From a virus: a stretch of DNA of 22,595 bases. Both the position numbers and the translations under genes were made by a program. Under the pieces are notes generated by a model. That model was not told the origin of the DNA, made no database searches, and saw only the letters and a list, made by a program, of their open reading frames with translations. The number at the start of each line of letters is the position of its first letter. Position 1 is the stretch's first letter. Of this stretch, positions 8,016-14,079 are shown in pieces. Location of the stretch: the IMG/VR virus record IMGVR_UViG_3300009537_000194, positions 1 to 22,595 of that record. One strand, given 5' to 3'.

Positions 8016-8873
8016 TTACGGGAGCTCGGTGGGGATCTCCCCGTACCAAACTCGAATATCGAGTGGACTGTCGCCAGTGGTGATCTCTCCGGTGAGCATG
8101 TGAACGACGAGCGCAGCGTTGTCGACAGGTATGACAACGTCCTCGGCCTCGCAACATAAGATCGTGTCGGCCGTGGCATCCAGGAAACCAGTCGCCTCAC
8201 AGCTCTTGCTCGCGATATCGCCGCTTCCGTCAGTGTACCGGAAGACCAGGTCCTCCGCAGCGGCTATGCCCCCATACGCAGCAGAAACATAGTCCACCTG
8301 GATACACGCTTTGTGGAATATCAACGATGTTCCTGCGGCAGGCGCAGCAACGACCGTGATCGGAGTCGCGTTGAGTGCTAGCAGCTCCGCCGATGTCACG
8401 TTGGCATCGGCCTGCATCAGGTACGTGTCGGCCCCGAGCTTGAGGCCAGAGCTGGCAGCTGCTCGCAGTCCAGTGATGTCCCCGCTGGAATCTGCTGTCA
8501 CGGCCTTGGAGGCTTCCTGGGTTCCCTCTGTGGTCACGTCGAGATAATTCAACTCGGCCGTGGTCGCCGTCACACCGTCGAGAAGGTTGATCTCGGTGGC
8601 GTTGGCAGTGACCCCGTCGAGTATATTGATCTCGGCCGCTGTGGAAGTCACACCATCCATCGTGTTGAGCTCAGCGAGGGTCGCCGTGATGCCGTCCATC
8701 GTGTTGAGCTCGGCCGCTGTTGCGGTCACCTCCGAGCCGTCGATCTCGAGGGTCGATACGTTCGCCTTGTCGATGATCGTCTCACCGCGAAGGCGCTTGG
8801 TCTGCGCATCCGCCGTGCCTGCCATGGCGACGAGCGCCAGCGCAGTGAACAGTCCTATGAGAAAGCGTCCCAT
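8016..8873 (-). CDS. Fibre-like repeat protein with Sec signal peptide and capsid-module C-terminus
   Basis: A 285-aa protein; I chose ATG 8873 because AAGGGAG lies five bases before it and because it starts a clear signal peptide. Residues 1-23 form a basic start (MGR), a hydrophobic core (FLIGLFTALALVAMAG) and an ADA-Q cleavage site. Residues 50-114 hold five 13-residue repeats of the type TATAAELNTMDGV, known from phage fibre proteins that trimerise as beta structures. Residues 159-285 are homologous to the C-terminal half of the protein at 10337-11134 (shared LALNATPI, YTDGSG, TGF.D..AD, NAALV and L.GEITTGDSPL). Placed between capsid and connector genes it is probably a head-decorating fibre, yet the export signal is unusual. 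An open frame extends upstream to 9170 but has no support and overlaps another gene. Confidence 0.85.
   Translation of the reverse strand: MGRFLIGLFTALALVAMAGTADAQTKRLRGETIIDKANVSTLEIDGSEVTATAAELNTMDGITATLAELNTMDGVTSTAAEINILDGVTANATEINLLDGVTATTAELNYLDVTTEGTQEASKAVTADSSGDITGLRAAASSGLKLGADTYLMQADANVTSAELLALNATPITVVAAPAAGTSLIFHKACIQVDYVSAAYGGIAAAEDLVFRYTDGSGDIASKSCEATGFLDATADTILCCEAEDVVIPVDNAALVVHMLTGEITTGDSPLDIRVWYGEIPTELP
8532..8726 (-). repeat. Five tandem 13-codon repeats inside the fibre-like gene
   Basis: Five consecutive 39-bp units encode variants of T-x-T/N-x-A/T-E-L/I-N-x-M/L-D-G-V/I. The last copy departs at its end (LDVT). Conserved positions are E, the L/I-N pair and the D-G. The period suggests one repeating beta-turn unit per 13 residues in a trimeric shaft. 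The DNA copies are similar but not identical, so the array looks old and kept by selection rather than freshly amplified. Confidence 0.85.
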
Positions 8874-8874
8874 G

Positions 8875-9234
8875 TTAGCTCCCTTGGGCTGTTGCGCCCT
8901 TCTTGGCTCGTCTCTTCTTGCCCTTACTCTTCTTCGGAAGAGGCGAAGGGGTGGGGGCCACAGCCATGTCAGACTGGGCCCCCTCGGGTTCGGGCATCGC
9001 CTCTTTCGTGGAGTTCTCTTCTGATTCGGACTCGGCTCGTTCGGCCTCGACGTCGGCCTTGTATTGGAACAACTCGTCGGGCTCCAGGTCGGGCCCGTTG
9101 TACGGTTCCAAGTATCGAGCCTTAATAAGCGGCCCCAGGTTCCCCCAGTCGGGGTTCTGCACCACGGCACCGCGAGGACACACCTCGCCGCCGGGGCCCG
9201 GGATCGACTTCATGACTGTGTATGCATTCTCCAT
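8875..9234 (-). CDS. 119-aa head-cluster protein with acidic middle and basic C-terminus
   Basis: I chose ATG 9234 (MENAYTVMK), which has GGAG at a five-base spacing. An in-frame ATG at 9279 would add 15 residues (MARSDGPHRR...) but has only a weak GGTGAG site; either is possible. Residues 1-45 form a compact start, AYTVMKSIPGPGGEVCPRGAV, GNLGPLIKARYLEPYNGP, of a kind seen in small proteins next to phage capsid genes. The rest is low complexity: acidic Glu/Ser-rich (ADVEAERAESESEEN), then Pro-rich, then strongly basic (PKKSKGKKRRAKK). The basic end could contact DNA or an acidic partner, which is speculation. Its stop lies two bases from the fibre-like start. Confidence 0.75.
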   Translation of the reverse strand: MENAYTVMKSIPGPGGEVCPRGAVVQNPDWGNLGPLIKARYLEPYNGPDLEPDELFQYKADVEAERAESESEENSTKEAMPEPEGAQSDMAVAPTPSPLPKKSKGKKRRAKKGATAQGS

Positions 9235-9289
9235 CTTCACTCCAGTTGGCCGACGGTGCGGCCCGTCACTGCGTGCCATGGCTCACCGC

Positions 9290-10267
9290 TTACGCGATGG
9301 CGTCGTAGAAGTACTCGCCGAGGTCCGTTCCGGTCGCGACATGATCGAAGCTCATCTTGCCCTCGACCATGTCCGTCTCACGCTTCTCGTCGCGGATCCG
9401 CTTGATGGCCAGTCCGTTCTGCGCCGAGTTGTAGAGGTTCCAGGTGAACGTGTACCCGGCGCTTGGGATCTCGATTCCCGGGCTCGGAGCCGAGTGGCAA
9501 AGCAGGACTTTCTTGGAGCTGATCCAGTCGTATGCTGCCGTCGCTCCCTCGGCGTTCGTCGCGTAGATGTCCTCGGCCACGATGTATCTTTCCATCGAGA
9601 AAAAGCGAGCCAACATCTCCTCTGTGATGCTCTCGGCCGACGTGTACTTGAACTGCTCCTTGACGTTCGGGTGGTGCCTGAGCTTCGCGTGAACGTCGCT
9701 GGATACCACCATCGTGTTCGGCTTGTAAGAGGAGCCACACCGCTTGGTGATGGCTTGCTTCGCAGTCTCGATGTCCTGCTCTGGATTCGAGTTTGCGTAG
9801 TCGCTCCACTGCCTGAACTGGTTCCCCGTCTCGCCCGATGCAACTCCCTGACGGTCTGTGCCCCAAAGACCAGTCTTCAGGAAGTCCGTGGCGAACTGCC
9901 GGCAGCGCCGGATCTTCGCCTTGGTCATCACGAACTCCATCGCCGAACGATCAAGGTTGATGACCGAGTCTGCGTTCTTCCGCTGGCGGTCCGTGACTTT
10001 TTTGTGCAACCCGTACACGTCACAGTAGTACGTGCTGGTCGAGAGGTTGAACCCGCTGCCGTCAGTTGCCGCACCATCAGCAACGGCCCTCATCTCGTCC
10101 CGAAGGAGGTCGTCCTTGGTGAACTCGTAGTACTTGTCGGACTGCTTCTCGACAGGCACCGTCGGGAACACGCGGTCACAGAATGGCGGGTCTTTCTGCC
10201 ACCACGCGATGGACAGATTGGTCAACGGTACATCGACGTGGGCATCACTAGCGGTTGGCTGGGGCAT
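9290..10267 (-). CDS. Major capsid protein
   Basis: A 325-aa protein with ATG at 10267 and AAAGGAG seven bases upstream, a strong site fitting very high expression. Sequence features agree with capsid proteins of DUF935-portal siphoviruses: an N-terminal arm with N.SIAWWQKDPPFCDRVFPTVPVEKQSDKYYEFTKDDLLRDEMR, a spine-like LHKKVTDRQRKNADSVINLDRSAMEFVMTKAKIRRCRQFATDFL, NTMVVSSDVHAKLRHHP, and a C-terminal Y...W.LYNSAQNGLAIKRIRDEKRETDMVEGKMSFDHVATG. An HK97 fold is expected but cannot be shown here. No scaffold is fused at its N-terminus. Decoration and scaffold genes lie upstream and fibre and connector genes downstream. Confidence 0.9.
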   Translation of the reverse strand: MPQPTASDAHVDVPLTNLSIAWWQKDPPFCDRVFPTVPVEKQSDKYYEFTKDDLLRDEMRAVADGAATDGSGFNLSTSTYYCDVYGLHKKVTDRQRKNADSVINLDRSAMEFVMTKAKIRRCRQFATDFLKTGLWGTDRQGVASGETGNQFRQWSDYANSNPEQDIETAKQAITKRCGSSYKPNTMVVSSDVHAKLRHHPNVKEQFKYTSAESITEEMLARFFSMERYIVAEDIYATNAEGATAAYDWISSKKVLLCHSAPSPGIEIPSAGYTFTWNLYNSAQNGLAIKRIRDEKRETDMVEGKMSFDHVATGTDLGEYFYDAIA

Positions 10268-10330
10268 TTCTGCTCTCCTTTTACTGAGTCTTCAGTCGAT
10301 ACTCTCCATCTACGGTTGCCGACCGCCAGG

Positions 10331-10344
10331 CGCTCCTTAGAGCG
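10331..10344 (-). other. Small hairpin containing the stop codon of the decoration gene
   Basis: Minus-strand CGCTC-TAAG-GAGCG forms a 5-bp stem with a 4-base loop; the loop holds the TAA stop of the decoration gene. No T-run follows, so it is not a typical intrinsic terminator. It could affect RNA decay between two highly expressed genes, or be chance. Confidence 0.35.
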
Positions 10345-11134
10345 TCGACGGGAGAACTCTGTAGTACGTCCGGACCTTGAGCGGGCTGTCGCCGGTCGTG
10401 ATCTCCCCGGATAGGAGACTGATAACCAGGGCCGCGTTGGCCACCGGAGTCACACCGGACACAGCGTCCAGGTTACCCTGCTGGCAGATCCAACGGATCG
10501 CGTCCGCGCTGGAGTCGATGAACCCGGTCGTCTCGATGCGGGCTACTTCTTCGCCGCTTCCATCGGTGTAGGAAATGATGAGGTCCTCACCCGCTGCCAC
10601 GCCCGCGTAATCTGCAGAATTGTAATCGAGCATCAACAGCGCGCCTTCAAACGCGAGAAACTTGCCAGCCCCTGGTGCTGCCACCAGTGAGATGGGAGTC
10701 GCGTTCAAGGCCAGGACCTGCGCGGTCGTGATCGTGGTCAGGATGCTCTTGACTACCGGTGCCGGATCACCGAGGTCGAGCTCCATGGGAAAGATCTCGT
10801 TATTCGACGCTGCGGCCAGAGCCCACCCGAGTTTGGTTCCAGCTTGCCCATCGTCTGTGACGGCCTTCCCCGTGGCATCAGTCACGCACCGATCGCCAAG
10901 AGCAATCGTGCCACCGGCCTTCATCTTGGTCACGCCACTCCGGGCTGTCGCAGCGGATTTCCCAGCCGCATCCGGCTTGTCTTGCAACACGCCGTACACG
11001 TCGTCGGTGACAGCCGTGACTGCCGCGACCTGGTCGACGGTCGAGTCTAGCTTCACCGCGAAAAACTGGTTGGACGACAGGTCGGCTGCCGCCTTGAAGT
11101 TGCGGATGAGAAGGTCTTCTGATTGCCAAGCCAT
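10337..11134 (-). CDS. Capsid decoration protein (DUF2190-like) fused to a shared C-terminal module
   Basis: A 265-aa protein with ATG at 11134 and AAGGAG eight bases upstream. Residues 1-100 fit the DUF2190-type capsid stabilising/decoration family: NQFFAVKLDSTVDQVAAVTAVTDDVYGVLQDKP, AATARSGVTKMKAGGTIALGDRCVTDATGKAVTDD. Residues about 135-265 form a second module starting TTAQVLALNATPISLVAAP and ending LLSGEITTGDSPLKVRTYY, homologous to the C-terminus of the fibre-like protein at 8016-8873. The normal decoration protein has only the first part, so this is a two-domain version, likely displayed on the capsid surface. It is encoded directly before the major capsid gene. Confidence 0.85.
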   Translation of the reverse strand: MAWQSEDLLIRNFKAAADLSSNQFFAVKLDSTVDQVAAVTAVTDDVYGVLQDKPDAAGKSAATARSGVTKMKAGGTIALGDRCVTDATGKAVTDDGQAGTKLGWALAAASNNEIFPMELDLGDPAPVVKSILTTITTAQVLALNATPISLVAAPGAGKFLAFEGALLMLDYNSADYAGVAAGEDLIISYTDGSGEEVARIETTGFIDSSADAIRWICQQGNLDAVSGVTPVANAALVISLLSGEITTGDSPLKVRTYYRVLPSTL

Positions 11135-11213
11135 GTCTCAGACTCCTTGTTTACTCGTTCGCTGAGGGGCTCTCGGCCCCATTGCCTACCATCCGCCTAC
11201 GGCGGGCTTGTCG
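11135..11213 (-). other. Non-coding gap with two hairpins between scaffold and decoration genes
   Basis: This 79-base gap is one of the longest breaks in the head cluster. On the minus strand it contains CCGCC-GTA-GGCGG (11193-11205) and GGGGC-CGAGA-GCCCC (11166-11180), then the ribosome site of the decoration gene. Neither stem is followed by a T-run, so intrinsic termination is unlikely. RNA processing or protection of the decoration/capsid message is possible. No promoter hexamers were convincing. Confidence 0.45.
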
Positions 11214-12218
11214 TTATTCCTGAACCGAGACCTGCTTTCGGTGCTCCTCGTAGATCTCGGGGTTCTCTTGGCTTACCTCGTCGTACGCGGCGAAGAAGTT
11301 GATTCCCTTCTCCTTCGCACGGGCCTTGGCCAACTCGTCGAGCTTGCGAACAGGCTCCGCCCCGTCACCGTCTGCTCCGCCGGCCTTGCCGATCGTGCGG
11401 GTAAGGGTGCGGTCGAGCTTCGCCTGCTCCTTGAGCGAGTCCAGAACGCGCACGAACTCGTCGTACTCTTCCTTGGTCAGGGCCTGGCTCATCTTCATGA
11501 GCATCGGACCGAACACGCCCCGCTCCAGCCCGATAGCCTCGTACGGCACAGCCTTCTCGACGTACTCCTTCGTGAGGGTCTCCTGCTCCATCTTCTCGAT
11601 GCGCTTTCGCAGGTCCTCGTTCTGCTTGAGGATGCCGTCGTGCTCGGACTTGCTGAGCTGGATAACCTTGCCGTCTCCGTCCTTGTCCTTCGGGGGAAGG
11701 GGCTCGGGATCGACCTTCGCGACCGGCTTGGGGTCCTGGACCTTGGGATCTGCTTTTGCTTTCGGCATCGTCAATCCTCCTTGGCCTGGGTCATCGCCCG
11801 GCCCGGGTGCAAACGCAGCTCGGAGCTCAAGAAGTCCGACCCGCATGGTCTCAACCGTGTCGCATGCATACAGTGCCGTGACGGCACCGCGAATCGTGTC
11901 GACTTGCTTCTCCTGAAGGCGCGGCATCACCATCTCGGCGGCTTCGCTGAACTGCTCGACCGTCTGCTGCAAGAGCTTGGGCTTGTCGCTTCCGCCGTTG
12001 TTCATGATCGAGGTGACGGAGTCCTCGAAGGCGTTGACGAGCCTGTGCCACTGAGTCACCGCCTCGCGGTAATCCAAGATCTCTTGCATTAGGTGCGGCT
12101 CAGTCATATCTAACGCCTTCGTCAACTCGACGCGATCGACGTCCGACGTCTTGATCAGCAGGATGTTCGCGAAAGGGTTGGCGCCAGAAGGCACGGTGGA
12201 GCCCTCTCGGATCGACAT
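11214..12218 (-). CDS. Scaffold-like capsid assembly protein with XkdF-associated N-terminal segment
   Basis: A 334-aa protein. I chose ATG 12218 (MSIREGSTVP), which has AAGGAG upstream; a TTG at 12248 would overlap the protease gene but has no site. Residues 9-22 (VPSGANPFANILLIK) resemble the VSLV..GAN...FL.K segment that accompanies XkdF-type proteases, and residues 30-140 are helical. From residue 151 the character changes: Lys/Pro/Asp-rich linker (PKAKADPKVQDPKPVAKVDPEPLPPKD, split here as one low-complexity stretch), a coiled coil (SEHDGILKQNEDLRKRIEKM) and a C-terminal end ENPEIYEEHRKQ typical of scaffolding proteins. It follows the protease and precedes decoration and capsid genes, the usual scaffold slot. 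An internal start at 11768 could make the scaffold part alone. Confidence 0.78.
   Translation of the reverse strand: MSIREGSTVPSGANPFANILLIKTSDVDRVELTKALDMTEPHLMQEILDYREAVTQWHRLVNAFEDSVTSIMNNGGSDKPKLLQQTVEQFSEAAEMVMPRLQEKQVDTIRGAVTALYACDTVETMRVGLLELRAAFAPGPGDDPGQGGLTMPKAKADPKVQDPKPVAKVDPEPLPPKDKDGDGKVIQLSKSEHDGILKQNEDLRKRIEKMEQETLTKEYVEKAVPYEAIGLERGVFGPMLMKMSQALTKEEYDEFVRVLDSLKEQAKLDRTLTRTIGKAGGADGDGAEPVRKLDELAKARAKEKGINFFAAYDEVSQENPEIYEEHRKQVSVQE
11766..11782 (-). promoter_or_regulatory. Internal in-frame ribosome site and ATG for a nested 184-aa scaffold
   Basis: Within the scaffold-like gene the minus strand reads AAGGAGG, seven bases, then ATG (11768-11766) in the same frame, starting MPKAKADPKV. 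It is the strongest Shine-Dalgarno match in the gene and sits exactly where a structured N-terminal part gives way to a charged, coiled-coil scaffold sequence. The nested product would run 11768 to 11214. Lambda Nu3 inside C is the known precedent. Confidence 0.65.
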
Positions 12219-12237
12219 ATCCCTGATCTCCTTCGCG

Positions 12238-12885
12238 CTATGCGGCAACGCTCACCTCTCTCACGGGGTTCGCGTCCACCAGGACGCCGTGACCTCCGAA
12301 CGAGAACATGCGCGTCACGCCGCTCTCGATGTCCCTCCACGCTTCCTCGTCGTGGTACTTGTAGCCCACCCACGTTCCCTCATGGACGGAGCCCTCTGGG
12401 ATTCCGATGGCCGCCATCTTCTCCTGCGTGAAGGCCATGCACTCAACGAGCTTCGCTACCGAGCGCTTGCCGCCGAACCTCGGACCGTGACGTGAGTCTC
12501 CGCGCCTCGAGTTGAGCATGTAGTCGTAGGTCGCCTGCTCGAGCTCCTCGGGCGGTACGATGTGTCCGTGGTGGTCGACCACGGTGGCGCCGTCCCTTGT
12601 CTTGGCAACGGAGAGCCACCCGAACGCCATGCGCTGGGGCTCGTCCGTCTTCTCGATCTTGAGTTGGAGCTCGACGGGTGCGGTATCTGGAAGCTTGGCC
12701 CAGATACCGTCATTACCCCTGCGCCATCCTTCACGCTTCAGTCCGTTCCAGGCATAAGCGTGAGCCCTGGCTGGCGTGTGAATGTAGCTGGCATAGGTCA
12801 GAAGACTACGGAATAAGCCGCGCGCCTCGGCTGGTAGAGCCTTGCGTATCGTAGCTGGAAGCTGGCTATCGCTCTCGTAAACCAA
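12238..12885 (-). CDS. Prohead protease-like protein, ChaB-XkdF fusion
   Basis: I chose TTG 12885 (LVYESDSQLPATI, 215 aa) because GGGGAG lies five bases before it and it makes the protein begin like ChaB domains; a GTG at 12921 would add 12 residues but has no site. Residues about 5-60 match ChaB (LP..IRKALP.EA...F...YA......ARAHAYAWNGLKR). Residues about 80-205 match the XkdF putative serine protease: MAFGWLSVAKTRDG, VVDHHGHIVPPEELEQATYDYML, KLVECMAFTQEKM, GIPEG..HEGTWVGYKYHDEEAWRDIESGVTRMFSFGG. The family is thought to mature the procapsid. It ends in VREVSVAA and a TAG, with the scaffold-like gene beginning 19 bases later. Confidence 0.83.
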   Translation of the reverse strand: MVYESDSQLPATIRKALPAEARGLFRSLLTYASYIHTPARAHAYAWNGLKREGWRRGNDGIWAKLPDTAPVELQLKIEKTDEPQRMAFGWLSVAKTRDGATVVDHHGHIVPPEELEQATYDYMLNSRRGDSRHGPRFGGKRSVAKLVECMAFTQEKMAAIGIPEGSVHEGTWVGYKYHDEEAWRDIESGVTRMFSFGGHGVLVDANPVREVSVAA

Positions 12886-12888
12886 CGA

Positions 12889-12909
12889 TGCTCCCCAAGG
12901 TCGGGAGCA
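12889..12909 (-). promoter_or_regulatory. Hairpin sequestering the ribosome site of the protease gene
   Basis: The minus strand reads TGCTCCC, loop GACCTTG, GGGAGCA: a perfect 7-bp stem, extendable by one G-T pair. The 3' arm contains most of the GGGGAG ribosome site for TTG 12885, so the folded RNA would block initiation. The gene just upstream encodes a Com-like zinc finger, the family known in phage Mu to open an inhibitory stem-loop. If translation actually starts at GTG 12921, the hairpin lies inside the coding region instead. Confidence 0.5.
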
Positions 12910-12963
12910 CTTAGAGGCCACGACGACCGATTGCGATGAAGGTGACAGACTTTTTTCTGGCCG

Positions 12964-13185
12964 TCAACCCCCCGTGAAAAGCATGGCGTTGTCGTCGTCC
13001 TCTGGAACGTCTCCATTCTGGGGCGACGCGTTCACCGCTTTGCACCGCGAGCACTTCACCTGCCACGGCCTTGTGAGCTTGCGAGCGAAGATGCGTTTAC
13101 ACCTCCAGCAGTGTGGCGCTTCATCGATCACCTGCTCTGGGAGCGGCTTTCCTGTTGGTGTCACAATCCATGGTTCACGTGCCAT
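12964..13185 (-). CDS. Com-like zinc finger protein
   Basis: A 73-aa protein with ATG at 13185 and AGGAG six bases upstream; a TTG one codon earlier is less likely. Residues about 26-50 contain CWRCKRIFARKL followed by WQVKCSRCKAVN, i.e. C-x2-C, about 12 residues, C-x2-C-K.hN. This matches the Com family of Mu-like phages, small zinc proteins that bind an RNA stem-loop and activate translation of mom. The remainder is an N-terminal extension (WIVTPTGKPLPEQV) and an acidic tail (VPEDDDNAMLF). It sits between the minor head protein and the protease, with no mom-like gene in the window. A DNA-binding role or a structural role is also possible. Confidence 0.78.
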   Translation of the reverse strand: MAREPWIVTPTGKPLPEQVIDEAPHCWRCKRIFARKLTRPWQVKCSRCKAVNASPQNGDVPEDDDNAMLFTGG

Positions 13186-13194
13186 CAAAGTCTC

Positions 13195-14079
13195 CTATGT
13201 CGGGGTCACGAGTCCTCTAGCACACCTGCACTTTGAGTGGGCCGGAGGACCAGACACGTTTCGGCCTAACACTTCGGATGGGAACTCTTCATCAAGCCCC
13301 ACTTGCTTTCCGTGGAGCTCGCGACAGGTCTTACACGTTCTCGCGCTGACCGGGTCGGCGATCCATTCCTGCTTCGCGTCGCTGGTGACGTAGCCTTCTT
13401 TCCTGGCCACCTTCCAGGCGTGGAGCTGTCCCATCGACTCGGCTTCGATGATCTCGGTGCGCGCTATGTCCTGCGCTCTCAAGCGGAGCAGTTTCTTGGC
13501 GTAGGTGAATGACATCGACTGCGCACGCTTGGGTGATACGCCCTGCTCTAGGAGCCACTCCCGGCGATTCATCACCGCCATGGCATAGCGACCGTGCAGG
13601 CCGACCACGCTCCGTATGGTCTGCGCCGTCTGCTGCACCGTGTAGCCACGCTGGAATGCCAGGCGCACAGCCCGGCGTATGGCGAGCCGCGACTCCTTGG
13701 TAATGCGTTTCACGGTCTTGGCGGTATGCTGGTTGATCCACTTAACGCTGTACGGGTTCACCACGTCGAACTTCAGCGGGATGTTCGAGCGCATGTACTC
13801 GGCAGCCCCGGACTTCTGGAGGATCTTCCGCACCTCGGCGTTGAGCTCCGCCGCCACGCTCTTCTCATAGTCGCGAGGGAACACGGCGTCGATGATGACC
13901 TTGGGCTTGCGGGAACGCGCCGCCTGGCGCATCAGCTTCTCTGTCACCCTGCTCTGCGCCCTGGTCCAGGAGCTGAAGAAGGGCAACGCCACCTTGTCGA
14001 GGAACTCCAACACGAGGCGGTACGCGTGCCGCCACTCCTGCTGGGCCTTGTCTACCGGCTCACGCAGAGCCGTCGCCAT
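13195..14079 (-). CDS. Minor head protein, Mu F / SPP1 gp7-like
   Basis: A 294-aa protein with ATG at 14079 and GAGG at a six-base spacing; a GTG at 14094 has no site. The N-terminal two thirds are basic and helical. The C-terminal 100 residues hold the Phage_Mu_F pattern: RAQDIARTEIIEAESMGQLHAWK, then EWIADPVSARTCKTCRELHGKQV, FPSEV and PPAHSKCRCARG, with the conserved R-T-E, C-x2-C..L.G and PP.H..CRC. Family members are packaged in small numbers with the portal. The gene overlaps the portal gene by 20 bases, as usual for this pair. Confidence 0.9.
   Translation of the reverse strand: MATALREPVDKAQQEWRHAYRLVLEFLDKVALPFFSSWTRAQSRVTEKLMRQAARSRKPKVIIDAVFPRDYEKSVAAELNAEVRKILQKSGAAEYMRSNIPLKFDVVNPYSVKWINQHTAKTVKRITKESRLAIRRAVRLAFQRGYTVQQTAQTIRSVVGLHGRYAMAVMNRREWLLEQGVSPKRAQSMSFTYAKKLLRLRAQDIARTEIIEAESMGQLHAWKVARKEGYVTSDAKQEWIADPVSARTCKTCRELHGKQVGLDEEFPSEVLGRNVSGPPAHSKCRCARGLVTPT

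Noticed and set aside
8874-9170. Upstream extension of the fibre-like gene to 9170.
   Set aside because: It would bury a clear signal peptide behind an Arg/Pro-rich sequence that is the shadow of the 119-aa gene; the ATG at 8873 has a good ribosome site.
8903-10414. A 503-codon open frame on the plus strand opposite the capsid gene.
   Set aside because: It mirrors the minus-strand coding of the capsid and 119-aa genes, has an Arg/Val/Leu-rich shadow composition, and no ribosome site or family match.
11208-12092. A 294-codon plus-strand frame opposite the scaffold-like gene.
   Set aside because: Leu/Val/Arg-rich antisense shadow caused by the GC-rich codon pattern of the real gene; no supporting signals.
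12800-12964. Possible tRNA-like segment near the Com-protease junction.
   Set aside because: No cloverleaf arms, T-loop or anticodon stem could be drawn; only the single hairpin is real.
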